Origin: an uncultured Thermoleophilia bacterium
GTDB taxonomy: Bacteria; Actinomycetota; Thermoleophilia; Miltoncostaeales; Miltoncostaeaceae
Direction of reading: 5' to 3'
Assembly (NCBI GenBank): GCA_938017905.1
Contig: CALIKX010000061.1
Location: 1 to 51,538, forward strand
Length of the DNA: 51,538 bases
The notes under the pieces were generated by a model. That model was given only the letters and a program-made list of their open reading frames with translations, did not search any database and was not told where the DNA came from. Shown one piece after another: positions 26,685 to 34,898 of the stretch (positions within the stretch are counted from its first letter, which is position 1; every line of letters begins with the position of its first letter). Both the position numbers and the translations under genes were made by a program.

Positions 26685-27595
26685 AGCGCGGCGTCCACGG
26701 CGATCACCACGAACAGCAGCGCCAGGTACAGCAGCGAGTAGTGGAAGGTGATCGCCGCCCAGGGGCGCGAGCGGTCATCGCGCCACAGCATCACGGCCAT
26801 GCCCAGGAACGGCAGGCCGAGTACGAGGGCTCCCACGAGGTACACGACGCCCGCCCCCGCGGCGTACGGCAGCAGGGTGGTGCCCAGCATCACGATGGTC
26901 CACAGCAGCACCTGCACCCGCGTCGCGTGCTCGCCGTACACCACCGGCAGCATCGGCACGCCCGCCTGTGAGTAGTCCGTGCGCAGCATCAGGGCGAGCG
27001 CCCAGAAGTGCGGCGGGGTCCACACGAACACGATCGCGAACAGCAGCACCGCGCCGAACGTGATGTCACCGGTCACGGCCGCCCAGCCCACCAGCGGGGG
27101 GATCGCCCCCGCCGCGCCGCCGATGACGATGTTGTGGATGGTCGTCCGCTTGAGCCACAGCGTGTAGAGCCCTACGTACAGCACCACGCCCACCAACGAC
27201 AGCGCGGCCGCGAGCCATGTGGCCAGGAAGCCCAGCACCAGCACGCTCACCACCACCAGCGCAATCCCGTAGGCCAGGGCCGCAACGGGGCTGATGCGGC
27301 CCGCGACGATGGGCCGGCGATCGGTGCGGCCCATCACCGCGTCGATGTCGCGGTCCACCACCTGGTTGATGGTGTTGGAACCACCGGCCGACAGGTACCC
27401 GCCCACCACCGTCCACAGGACGAGCCAGCCATTCGGCACGCCCTGTTCGGCCGCGAACATGGCGCACACGGTGGTGACCAGCAGCAGGGAGATGATGCGC
27501 GGCTTCGTCAGCGTCACGAGGTCGCGCACGATTCCCGTTGGCCGCGCGACCGCCCCGGCCGTGGCGGTGCTCACGGCATCACCGATGCCGTCCAT
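26681..27595 (-). CDS. ctaB: Protoheme IX farnesyltransferase (heme O synthase)
   Basis: A 304-residue UbiA-superfamily membrane enzyme that farnesylates heme b to heme O for aa3/caa3 oxidases. It has LTKPRIISLLLVTTVCAMF, NTINQVVDRDIDAVMGRTDR then RP (first Asp motif), WLKRTTIHNIVIGGAAGAIP and TPPHFWALALMLRTDY, all typical of CtaB. The 63-residue membrane protein gene upstream overlaps it by 25 bases. No ctaA (heme A synthase) is in this window. Confidence 0.95.
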   Translation of the reverse strand: MDGIGDAVSTATAGAVARPTGIVRDLVTLTKPRIISLLLVTTVCAMFAAEQGVPNGWLVLWTVVGGYLSAGGSNTINQVVDRDIDAVMGRTDRRPIVAGRISPVAALAYGIALVVVSVLVLGFLATWLAAALSLVGVVLYVGLYTLWLKRTTIHNIVIGGAAGAIPPLVGWAAVTGDITFGAVLLFAIVFVWTPPHFWALALMLRTDYSQAGVPMLPVVYGEHATRVQVLLWTIVMLGTTLLPYAAGAGVVYLVGALVLGLPFLGMAVMLWRDDRSRPWAAITFHYSLLYLALLFVVIAVDAAL

Positions 27596-27762
27596 GCAAC
27601 CAACGCGATCGACATCACGAGGGGCAGGATGAGCCAGAGGGTCTCGGTCGAACTACTGGCACCACGCGAGACCGGGGCACGCATGCCCCACATGCTGCGG
27701 ACGATGGCCAGTCCGGCGCCCACGACGAGGACCGCGGCGATGATGAGGACGGCGAGGCGCAC
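27571..27762 (-). CDS. Small membrane protein upstream of ctaB
   Basis: A 63-residue protein with two predicted helices, RLAVLIIAAVLVVGAGLAIV at the start and TLWLILPLVMSIALVAWTAS at the end, joined by a loop rich in Arg and Ser. I do not recognise a family. The GTG at 27762 is chosen because a TATCCT box lies 8 bases upstream; an earlier GTG at 27837 would sit upstream of that promoter. It overlaps ctaB by 25 bases, so it is likely coupled to heme O synthesis or oxidase assembly. Confidence 0.6.
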   Translation of the reverse strand: MRLAVLIIAAVLVVGAGLAIVRSMWGMRAPVSRGASSSTETLWLILPLVMSIALVAWTASVMP

Positions 27763-27770
27763 GGCCGCCG

Positions 27771-27776
27771 AGGATA
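27771..27776 (-). promoter_or_regulatory. -10 box of the ctaB operon, leaderless type
   Basis: TATCCT on the minus strand, 8 bases before the GTG at 27762. It is divergent from the promoter of the FAD-glc operon, about 35 bases away. Confidence 0.5.
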
Positions 27777-27811
27777 GTGCAGGCGCACGGGCCGTCTGGG
27801 GGCCGTTCGGG

Positions 27812-27840
27812 TTGACGTTCGGCCCCGAAGGCGGCACCGT
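27812..27840 (+). promoter_or_regulatory. Promoter of the FAD oxidoreductase-glcDEF operon
   Basis: TTGACG (27812-27817), 17-base spacer, CACCGT (27835-27840), 8 bases, ATG at 27849. The -35 is strong, the -10 departs from TA at its first base but keeps the final T. Leaderless type. Confidence 0.45.
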
Positions 27841-27848
27841 GCCGGGTC

Positions 27849-29093
27849 ATGGACTCCCACTGCGACGTCGTCGTGCTCGGCGCGGGCCCCGCGGGCCTCG
27901 CCGCGGCGCTGCGGGCCGCCCGCTCCGGGGCGTCGGTGACGCTCGTGGAGGCGGGCGACCGGGTGGGTGGCCTGTGCCGCACGCTGCAGTCGGATGGATG
28001 CCGCTACGACCTGGGCGGGCACATCCCGTTCCTGCGCTCGCCGGAAAGGGTCGCGTGGGCCGAGGAGCTCATGAACACGCCCCTCATCTGGGTGGACCGC
28101 CCTGTGGCGCGCGTGGAGGATGGCCGCATCCGCGCCGGGCGGTACATCGACCAGCACCCCGACCGCGTGGGCGACGCCGTGCCACCCGACGGCTCCGCCG
28201 CGGGTGAGCTGGGCTCCACCGTCGGGGTGTCGTTCCGCGACCGGGTCATCCGGCCGTACATGCAGAAGGTGGACGGGTGGCCGCTCGAGGTGATCGCGGC
28301 CGACCGCGCCGTGAAGCTGCGCGATGAGCAACGGGCACCGGACGGCTTCTGGTTCCCCCCCGGCGGCATCGGGGCGCTGATGGATGCCATGGCGGCAGCA
28401 GTCACCGATGCCGGGGGAACCATGCGACTGAGCACGCCCATGACGGCACTGCACCACGAGGGCGGCCGCGTCACGGGCATCGAGGTGGGCGGCGCCGACC
28501 CCGGCGTCCTCCACGCGGGCGCCGTGGTGTCGGCCATCACCCCGGGGCTGGTGGTGCGCGCGGCCGACCCGACGGCGCCCGAGGGCCTGCTGCCCCCGGT
28601 GACCATGCGCGCCGTCGCGCTGGTGTACCTGATCGCGGACCGGGCGCCCGTCACCGACGAGGCCTGGATTCAGGTGTCCGACCCCCGGGTGCCGTTCTCG
28701 CGCATCGCGGAGTTCGCCAACTGGGACCCGGCGATGGTGCCGCCGGGCCGCACGGTGCTCTGCGCCGAGGTCTACGGAACGGGCGGATCCGACGACCCCT
28801 GGTGGTCGCTGGACGACCCCGCGCTCGCACGCGCCTGCGCGGGGGCCATGGCCGACCCACTGGGCTGGGTGGACGACCCGGCAGACTTCCGCATGCTCGG
28901 GGTCGTGCGCCTGCCGCGCGCGTACCCGCTCATCGAGGCCTGGCGGGTTGACGAGGCCACCCGCGCACCTATGTGGCTGGCCGGGATCGAGGGCCTGGAA
29001 CTGGCGCGGGGGGGCACGGTGGTGACCGCCCTCGAGGCCGGCGAGGCGGCCGCCGACCGCGCGGGCGGCGCGGTGATGGCGGGCGCCACGTGA
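27849..29093 (+). CDS. FAD-dependent amine oxidase/protoporphyrinogen oxidase-like protein
   Basis: A 414-residue flavoprotein. The N-terminal dinucleotide fold is VVVLGAGPAGLAAALRAARS followed by the acidic strand end VEAGDRVGGLCRT and a YDLGGHIPFL segment, as in UDP-galactopyranose mutase and protoporphyrinogen oxidase relatives. PPGGIGALMDAMAAAVTDAG and a C-terminal GIEGLELARGGTVVTALEAG complete the FAD site. No membrane helix. The substrate is unknown. It shares a GTGA overlap with glcD, so it may serve the same oxidation pathway; a HemY-like heme role is possible but not supported by the neighbours. Confidence 0.75.
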   Translation: MDSHCDVVVLGAGPAGLAAALRAARSGASVTLVEAGDRVGGLCRTLQSDGCRYDLGGHIPFLRSPERVAWAEELMNTPLIWVDRPVARVEDGRIRAGRYIDQHPDRVGDAVPPDGSAAGELGSTVGVSFRDRVIRPYMQKVDGWPLEVIAADRAVKLRDEQRAPDGFWFPPGGIGALMDAMAAAVTDAGGTMRLSTPMTALHHEGGRVTGIEVGGADPGVLHAGAVVSAITPGLVVRAADPTAPEGLLPPVTMRAVALVYLIADRAPVTDEAWIQVSDPRVPFSRIAEFANWDPAMVPPGRTVLCAEVYGTGGSDDPWWSLDDPALARACAGAMADPLGWVDDPADFRMLGVVRLPRAYPLIEAWRVDEATRAPMWLAGIEGLELARGGTVVTALEAGEAAADRAGGAVMAGAT

Positions 29094-30532
29094 CCACGGC
29101 GGCCACGGGCCTGGCGGACCGCCTTCGCGATCTGCTGGGCCCGGACCGCGTGCTGGAAGGCGACCTGGCGCGCAGCCTGTACTCCCACGATGGCTCCATC
29201 GTGGATGGCGCGTGCGGGTTGGTGGTGCTGCCCGAGACCACCGAGGAGGTGTCCGCCTGCATGCGGATAGCCCACGCCGCCGGTGTGGAGGTGACCCCGC
29301 GCGGGTCGGGCACCGGGCTCACCGGCGGCGCCGTGCCCCTGGGCGGCGGGCTGGTGGTGTCGCTCGCCCGCATGCGGGCGATGGACGAGGTGGACGTCGC
29401 GAATTCATGCGTGTGGGTGCAGCCGGGCGTGCTGAACCTGGACGTCTCCACGGCGGTGGCGCACCTGGGCCTGCACTACGCGCCCGACCCGTCCAGCCAG
29501 CAGGCCTGCTCGATCGGCGGCAACGTGGGCACCAACGCCGGTGGCCCCCACTGCCTGGCCTATGGGGTGACCGTGCAGCACGTGATGGGCGTGGAGATGG
29601 TGCGCCCCGACGGCGAGGTGGTGATGCTGGGGGGCGTGGCGCCCGACCCGCCCGGGTATGACCTGCGCGGCGTGGTGGTGGGCGCCGAGGGCACAGTGGG
29701 GGTGGTGACGCGCGTGCTGCTGCGCCTCACGCCGCTGCCGCCCGACGTGCGCACGATGCTGCTGGACTTCACCACGGTGGCTGACGCCTCCGCGGTAGTG
29801 CAGGGCGTCATCGCCGAGGGGGTCATCCCGGCGGCCCTGGAGATGATGGACCGCAACATGACCCTGGCGGTCGAGGAATTCGTGCATGCCGGCCTGCCCA
29901 CCGACGCCGCGGCACTGCTGCTGGTGGAGGTGGACGGCACGGAAGCCGAGGTGACCACTGCCACCGCGGTGGTGGAGCGCGTGGCCCGGGAGCACGGCGT
30001 GCGCACGGTGCGGGTGGCCCGCGACGAGGACGAGCGCGCGCTGCTGTGGAAGGCGCGCAAGACGGCCTTCGGGGCCGTGGCGCGCGTAAAGCCCTCGTAC
30101 TACCTGCACGACTGCGTGGTGCCGCGCACCAAGCTGGTGGAGATCATGGAGGCCATCGGCGAGATCACCGAACGCGAGGGCGTGATGTGCCTGAACGTGT
30201 TCCACGCGGGCGACGGCAACCTGCACCCCATCATCGCGCTCGACCGCAGCGATCCGGACGAGACCGCGCGGGCCATGCGCGCCGGCGACCAGATCGTGCG
30301 CGCCTGCGTGGCGATGGGTGGCACGCTCTCCGGCGAGCACGGAATCGGCGTGGAGAAGCGGGAGTACATGCCGCTGGTGTTCGACCACGACGACCTGGAG
30401 GCGCAGGCCTGCGTGCGGCGCGCCTTCGACCCCTCGGGGCGCATGAACCCGGACAAGGTGCTCCCCACCGGCACGCGCTGCGGCGAGGTGGGGCTGGCCG
30501 ACGCCCAGGTGCCCGAGGGCACGTGGATCTGA
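29090..30532 (+). CDS. glcD: Glycolate oxidase subunit GlcD (FAD-linked)
   Basis: A 480-residue FAD-linked dehydrogenase of the GlcD/D-lactate dehydrogenase family. The FAD-binding 4 domain shows RGSGTGLTGGAVPLGGG, GNVGTNAGGPHCLAYGVTVQ and GYDLRGVVVGAEGTVGVVT; the C-terminal FAD-linked oxidase domain has VFHAGDGNLHP and GEHGIG. It oxidises a 2-hydroxyacid such as glycolate or lactate, with GlcE and GlcF passing electrons to the quinone pool. The GTG at 29090 overlaps the previous stop as GTGA. Confidence 0.92.
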   Translation: MTTAATGLADRLRDLLGPDRVLEGDLARSLYSHDGSIVDGACGLVVLPETTEEVSACMRIAHAAGVEVTPRGSGTGLTGGAVPLGGGLVVSLARMRAMDEVDVANSCVWVQPGVLNLDVSTAVAHLGLHYAPDPSSQQACSIGGNVGTNAGGPHCLAYGVTVQHVMGVEMVRPDGEVVMLGGVAPDPPGYDLRGVVVGAEGTVGVVTRVLLRLTPLPPDVRTMLLDFTTVADASAVVQGVIAEGVIPAALEMMDRNMTLAVEEFVHAGLPTDAAALLLVEVDGTEAEVTTATAVVERVAREHGVRTVRVARDEDERALLWKARKTAFGAVARVKPSYYLHDCVVPRTKLVEIMEAIGEITEREGVMCLNVFHAGDGNLHPIIALDRSDPDETARAMRAGDQIVRACVAMGGTLSGEHGIGVEKREYMPLVFDHDDLEAQACVRRAFDPSGRMNPDKVLPTGTRCGEVGLADAQVPEGTWI

Positions 30533-31575
30533 CGCCCTCCACGCGCGAGGAGATGGCCGCCGTCCTGCGCGAGGCCTCCGCCGCGGGGCGGGTGGTGGAC
30601 ATCCGCGGCGCCGGACTGCACGCGCGGCGCGGCCGCCCGTTCACCGCGGACGAGGTCATCAGCACCCGCGGGCTCACGCGGCTGGTGGATCACGTGCCCG
30701 ACGACATGACAATCACGGTGGAGGGCGGCACGACCGTGCAGGAGGTGCAGGGTGCCGCGGCCGCTCATCGCCAGGGGTGGCCTCAGGCCCCGGCCGAGCC
30801 CAGCGCGACGGTGGGCGGGGTGCTCGCCGCGGCGGTGAGCGGCAGGCGCCGACTGCGGTTCGGCCCCATTCGCGACTCGCTGCTGGAGGTGGTGGTGGCG
30901 ACCGGCGACGGCCGCATCGTGAAGGGCGGCGGACGCACGGTGAAGACCGTGACCGGATACGACCTGCCGCGTCTGCTCACCGGGTCGCTGGGCACGCTCG
31001 GGGTGATCGTGCAGGCCACGCTGCGGCTGTGGCCGCTACCGATGGCCGAGACGTGGTTCGGCGCGACGGGCGACGACGCCGCCATGCTGGACTTGGGGCA
31101 GCAGGTGATCGCCGACCTGCACCGCCCCACGGCCATCGTGGCCTCGCCCGGTGCGCTGCACGTGTGCCTCACCGGCGTGCCGGACGATGTCGTGGCGCCC
31201 CCGGGCATGCAGCCGGGTGGCGAGCCGCATGGCCCCGTGGGCGCCGGGCTGGTGCAGGTGGGCGTTCCGCCGGTGGCGCTGCCCGCGCTGGCGCGGCGCC
31301 TTGCCGCGGATGGACAGGACTACGAGGCCTGGCTCGGAACCGGCATCTGCCACGTGGCGGTCGCGAGCGCCGGTGAGGTGGCGGCGGTGCGCGACCTGGC
31401 CGCGCTGCACGGCGGCCACGCCCAGGTGATCGATGGCGACGACCCGCTGAGGGCCGATCCCTTCGGGCCCCCGCCGCCGGGTGCAGACATCATGCGGCGC
31501 ATCAAGGACGCCTTCGACCCCGCGGGAATCCTGTGCCCCGGCCGTTTCGCCGGTGCCGAAGCGGTGCCCGCATGA
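30523..31575 (+). CDS. glcE: Glycolate oxidase subunit GlcE (FAD-binding)
   Basis: A 350-residue second FAD-binding subunit. It begins MDLTPSTREEMAAVLREASA from the GTG at 30523, which overlaps glcD by 10 bases; this start retains the usual helix, whereas the ATG at 30553 would lose it. FAD-binding features include EGGTTVQEVQ, GGVLAAAVSGRRRLRFG, GRTVKTVTGYDLPRLLTGSL then GTLGVI. The C-terminus ends IKDAFDPAGILCPGRF. It forms the GlcDEF complex with its neighbours. Confidence 0.88.
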   Translation: MDLTPSTREEMAAVLREASAAGRVVDIRGAGLHARRGRPFTADEVISTRGLTRLVDHVPDDMTITVEGGTTVQEVQGAAAAHRQGWPQAPAEPSATVGGVLAAAVSGRRRLRFGPIRDSLLEVVVATGDGRIVKGGGRTVKTVTGYDLPRLLTGSLGTLGVIVQATLRLWPLPMAETWFGATGDDAAMLDLGQQVIADLHRPTAIVASPGALHVCLTGVPDDVVAPPGMQPGGEPHGPVGAGLVQVGVPPVALPALARRLAADGQDYEAWLGTGICHVAVASAGEVAAVRDLAALHGGHAQVIDGDDPLRADPFGPPPPGADIMRRIKDAFDPAGILCPGRFAGAEAVPA

Positions 31576-32771
31576 GCACCGGGTGGACGCCCGGGGTGCC
31601 GGCCCCGGAGCGCGACGACCTGAACACCTGCGTGCAGTGCGGCCTGTGCCTTCCCCACTGCCCCACCTTCCGCGTGACCGGCCTGGAGACATCGTCCCCA
31701 CGCGGGCGCATCGCAGCCATGCGCGCGGTGCAGGCGGGCGACGCCCCGGTGCAGGGCGACTTCACCCGGTTCACCGATGAGTGCCTGGCGTGCCGGGCCT
31801 GCGAGGCCGCCTGCCCGTCATCCGTGCCCTACGGCCGCCTCATCGAGGCCGCCCGCGTGCAGGTGGAGGCCAACCGGCCGGCCGCCGAGCGCGCCGGGCG
31901 GCGGCTGGCGATCGGTGGGGTGATGGGCCATCGGCGGCTCACGCGACTGATGGGATGGGGCCTGGCCATCACGCAGGCCCTCCGGATTGACCGCCTGCTG
32001 CCGCGCCGCCTGCGGTTCGCCGCCCCGCGCGTGACCTTCCGGGGCATGCGCCGGCCGCTGGCGCAGTCGTCGGGAGACGGCCCGACGGCGATGCTGCTCA
32101 CCGGGTGCGTCATGGACATCGCATTCCGCCCCGTGCACCAGGCGACGCTCGACGCCCTGGTGCGCGCCGGATACCGCGCCGTGCTGCCCGAGGGCGGTGG
32201 GTGCTGCGGCGCGCTGGCCGCCCACGCCGGCGAGCGGGAGTCGGCCCGTGCACTGGCGCGGGCGCGGATCGCCGAGATGGAGCAGGCCGATGTGATCGTG
32301 GCCGACAGCGCCGGGTGCAGCGCCCACATGCGCACCTACGGCCACCTGCTGGCGGACGACCCCGGGTGGGCCGCGCGTGCCGCCGCCGTTGCCGCGAAGG
32401 TGCGGGACGCAGTGGAGATCGACGCCCCTCCGGGGCGCCCGGTGGAGGGCAGGATCGCCGTGCACGACGCCTGCCATCACCTGCACGCGCAGGGCATCGG
32501 CCCGGAGGTGCGCCGCACGCTGCGGGCTGCGGGGGCCACCCCGGTGGATCTGGGCGACGGTGGGCGGTGCTGCGGCGCCGGGGGCATCTACAACGTGCTG
32601 GAGCCCGAGATGGCGGCCACGCTGGGCGAGCAGAAGGCGCGGGCGATCATCGCCACGGGCGCACCCGTGGTGGCCGTGGCAAACCCCGGCTGCGCCATCC
32701 AGATCGCCAACCACCTGACTGCCCTGGGATCCGACGTCCGCGTGCAGCACCCCCTCGAGATCGTCGACTGA
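31572..32771 (+). CDS. glcF: Glycolate oxidase iron-sulfur subunit GlcF
   Basis: A 399-residue protein with two 4Fe-4S motifs near the N-terminus, CVQCGLCLPHCP and CLACRACEAACPS, then two CCG domains (TGCVMD...GGGCCGALAAHAG and DACHHLH...GGRCCGAGGIYNV). These bind further iron-sulfur centres and link the complex to the membrane quinone pool. The ATG overlaps glcE as ATGA. It ends the operon before a terminator hairpin. Confidence 0.93.
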   Translation: MSTGWTPGVPAPERDDLNTCVQCGLCLPHCPTFRVTGLETSSPRGRIAAMRAVQAGDAPVQGDFTRFTDECLACRACEAACPSSVPYGRLIEAARVQVEANRPAAERAGRRLAIGGVMGHRRLTRLMGWGLAITQALRIDRLLPRRLRFAAPRVTFRGMRRPLAQSSGDGPTAMLLTGCVMDIAFRPVHQATLDALVRAGYRAVLPEGGGCCGALAAHAGERESARALARARIAEMEQADVIVADSAGCSAHMRTYGHLLADDPGWAARAAAVAAKVRDAVEIDAPPGRPVEGRIAVHDACHHLHAQGIGPEVRRTLRAAGATPVDLGDGGRCCGAGGIYNVLEPEMAATLGEQKARAIIATGAPVVAVANPGCAIQIANHLTALGSDVRVQHPLEIVD

Positions 32772-32777
32772 CCACAC

Positions 32778-32805
32778 GGTTCCCGCCGACCGTCCCGGCG
32801 GAACC
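32778..32805 (+). terminator. Terminator of the glc operon
   Basis: A 10-bp stem with one bulged C (32778-32788 with 32796-32805), 6 bases after the glcF stop. No T tract follows. Confidence 0.5.
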
Positions 32806-32848
32806 CGTGGGGACCGGGGCGCAGGCCAACTCGGGAATCATCGCCCGC

Positions 32849-33334
32849 ATGACGCCGCACGGGCTCGCCCCCATCGCCGCTGCTTCACTCGCACCCGGCG
32901 AGACGGCATTCGGACCGGCCATGCCCGACCACCGGGTGCACCCGGGCGTGGGCGCGGGCGGCGTGCGGCTGGGGATGAGCGAGGGCCAGGTTCTGCGCGT
33001 GCTGGGGCGCCCGGACGAGCGCCACATGGTGCAGGGGGCTACCGGACGACTGGTTCACCTGCTGTGGACAGGCATCGCGGTGACGCGCTGGGCCGGTGCC
33101 GGGGGGCGCGTGGTGGGCATCGCCATCACCGATCGCGGCATCCGCCTGGAGGACGGCACCGGGGTGGGCACGCCGCGGATGCAGGTGCGGCGCCGCTTCC
33201 CGCGGGCGCTCACCGACCCATCATGCGACGCACTGACCATCGCGGGCGACGGGGCGGGCACGCCCATCACCACGCTCGCCTTCGGCCCGGGCGGACGCGT
33301 GGCGGAACTGCGCATCGGCCGCGAGATCGCCTGA
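32849..33334 (+). CDS. Uncharacterised protein with a BamE/SmpA-like motif
   Basis: A 161-residue protein. Residues ~42-60 read VRLGMSEGQVLRVLGRPDER, the GMSxxQVxxxLGxP motif of the BamE/SmpA-like fold, and later strands (TPITTLAFGPGGRVAELRIG) fit a small alpha/beta domain. It lacks a convincing signal peptide or lipobox, so it is not a classical outer-membrane lipoprotein; such motifs occur in many Actinobacteria with unknown roles. The ATG at 32849 has no Shine-Dalgarno. It may be transcribed alone after the glc terminator. Confidence 0.6.
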   Translation: MTPHGLAPIAAASLAPGETAFGPAMPDHRVHPGVGAGGVRLGMSEGQVLRVLGRPDERHMVQGATGRLVHLLWTGIAVTRWAGAGGRVVGIAITDRGIRLEDGTGVGTPRMQVRRRFPRALTDPSCDALTIAGDGAGTPITTLAFGPGGRVAELRIGREIA

Positions 33335-33344
33335 GCGGACGCGC

Positions 33345-33350
33345 TAGCGT
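33345..33350 (+). promoter_or_regulatory. -10 box of the SRPBCC gene, leaderless type
   Basis: TAGCGT followed by 8 bases and the ATG at 33359. No Shine-Dalgarno and no clear -35. Confidence 0.45.
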
Positions 33351-33358
33351 GCCCGCCC

Positions 33359-33802
33359 ATGAGTGATCCCGCCGCCCAGTTCGGTCCCCGAGGGGACTTC
33401 TCCATCTCATGCGAGGTCGACGCACCGCCCGAGCGGGTCTTCGCCGCGTACACCGACCCCGAGGCGATTCCCCACTTCTGGGCACCCGAGGGCGTGGAGA
33501 TCCCACCCGACAGCGTGGAACTCGAGCCCGTGGCCGGGGGCGCCTTCAACATGGTGATGCGCGTCGGTGAGCACGAGGTACCCATGACCGGCACGTTCGC
33601 CGAGGTGGTGGAGCCCGAATACGTGGCGTTCTACGACGGCGGGTCGGACATCCGCTGCACCATCTCGTTCGAGGGCACCGGCGACGGCCGCACGCGGGTG
33701 ACGGTCCTGCAGACCAACGTGCCCGAGGAGTTCCGCGGCGAGAACGCCGAACTGGGCTTCCGGAGCAGCTTCCGCCGCCTGGCCGCATACCTGGGGGGGT
33801 AG
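33359..33802 (+). CDS. SRPBCC/AHSA1-type ligand-binding protein
   Basis: A 147-residue START/Bet v 1-like protein. The opening EVDAPPERVFAAYTDPEAIP then HFWAPEG is the AHSA1 signature; later come PVAGGAFNMVMRVGEHEVPM, YVAFYDGG and DGRTRVTVLQTNVP. The fold makes a hydrophobic cavity for a lipid or aromatic ligand; no ligand can be named. It immediately precedes the nitroreductase-BadI-ligase genes but has its own promoter. Confidence 0.8.
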   Translation: MSDPAAQFGPRGDFSISCEVDAPPERVFAAYTDPEAIPHFWAPEGVEIPPDSVELEPVAGGAFNMVMRVGEHEVPMTGTFAEVVEPEYVAFYDGGSDIRCTISFEGTGDGRTRVTVLQTNVPEEFRGENAELGFRSSFRRLAAYLGG

Positions 33803-33815
33803 CCCCGGCCGGGCG

Positions 33816-33821
33816 TACAGT
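33816..33821 (+). promoter_or_regulatory. -10 box of the nitroreductase-crotonase-ligase operon
   Basis: TACAGT about 48 bases before the ATG at 33869, giving a leader that carries GGGAGG as ribosome binding site. No -35 consensus. Confidence 0.35.
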
Positions 33822-33868
33822 CGGGGAACGACGTGCATGCACCGCACGCCCCGACCCGGGAGGACCCC

Positions 33869-34897
33869 ATGGCCGACGACGCCGCACCCCCTGCGAGCCA
33901 GGTCACCGACGTGCCGATCCTCGAGGCACTCGGCAACCGGCGCAGCATCCGCTACTTCGATGAATCGCGCGAGGTGGAGCGCTGGAAGATCGAGGCCATG
34001 CTGCAGGCCGCGCGCTTCGCGAGCTGCCAGGGGAATATCAACGCGACCGAGGCGATTATCGTCCGCCGGGATGAATGCGAGCGCTGGGACGAGCTCGAGG
34101 AATGCGTATCGGGCTTCAACGTGCAGATCATCAACCAGGCATCGCACCTCATCCTGTGGCTCACCAACGTCAACGCCTGGTACGGACGCGCCGTGGACGG
34201 CATCTCGTCGCTCAGCCTGTCGGGCGCGGCGACGAAGTACCACGGCTGGAACTACGAGTTCTCGATGACCCAGACGATCCCGCGCCTCATGAGCTTCCCG
34301 CCCGAGCGCACGGAGATCCTGCTGCGGTTCGAGACCGGCCAGGCCGTGGCCAACGCCATGGCGGCGGGCGTGGGACTCGGCGTGGGCAACATCCTCATCG
34401 CGTTCGGCCGGAAGCCCGGCGGCATCGAGAAGGCCTTCGGCCTGCCCCCGAACTACAAGTTCACGTGGGGCCATGCGGTGGGCTATCCGCTGGAGGACCC
34501 GAAGGGCGGCGGCCAGCGGCCACGGCTGAAGTTCGAGCGGCTGTTCCACGACAACGCGCTGGGCACCCCGTATGAGTGCCAGCCCTCCACGGTGGAGCTG
34601 CTGCGCGAGAAGGGGCTCATCCAGGAGCAGGCGCCGCTTCCGGGGCGCTTTGAGGAGATCGTGCAGATCGCCGAGAGCCACGGACGCGACCCGGGGATGC
34701 TCTACTTCCCCGCCGCGGAGATCCGGCGCCTCATGGCGGACGAGGACTGGGACTTCGGCCCGAACATCCGCGCGAAAGCCGAGCAGGTGCTGGCCGACGA
34801 GGACCTGCCCGACTACCCGCAGGAGATGCGCGACACCTTCATGCGCCTCGCGGCCGAGCACGGCATCGACGCCACGAAGTTCCTGCCGAAGGACTGA
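33869..34897 (+). CDS. Nitroreductase-family flavoprotein with C-terminal extension
   Basis: A 342-residue protein, about 120 longer than common nitroreductases. NRRSIRYFDE gives the FMN-phosphate Arg pair, AARFASCQGNINATEAIIVR fits the second helix, and FETGQAVANAMAAGVGLGVG with LGLPPN and HAVGYPLED is the conserved core. Between them is an inserted segment with SLSLSGAATKYHGWNYEF. The last ~90 residues are not part of the standard fold. The family uses FMN and NAD(P)H to reduce nitro groups, quinones or enoates. The ATG at 33869 has GGGAGG upstream. It is the first gene of a three-gene operon. Confidence 0.8.
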   Translation: MADDAAPPASQVTDVPILEALGNRRSIRYFDESREVERWKIEAMLQAARFASCQGNINATEAIIVRRDECERWDELEECVSGFNVQIINQASHLILWLTNVNAWYGRAVDGISSLSLSGAATKYHGWNYEFSMTQTIPRLMSFPPERTEILLRFETGQAVANAMAAGVGLGVGNILIAFGRKPGGIEKAFGLPPNYKFTWGHAVGYPLEDPKGGGQRPRLKFERLFHDNALGTPYECQPSTVELLREKGLIQEQAPLPGRFEEIVQIAESHGRDPGMLYFPAAEIRRLMADEDWDFGPNIRAKAEQVLADEDLPDYPQEMRDTFMRLAAEHGIDATKFLPKD

Positions 34898-34898
34898 C

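Noticed and set aside
30529-30531. A CTG start for glcE in a CTGA overlap
   Set aside because: An in-frame GTG lies two codons upstream (30523) and gives a normal N-terminus, so no rare start is needed.
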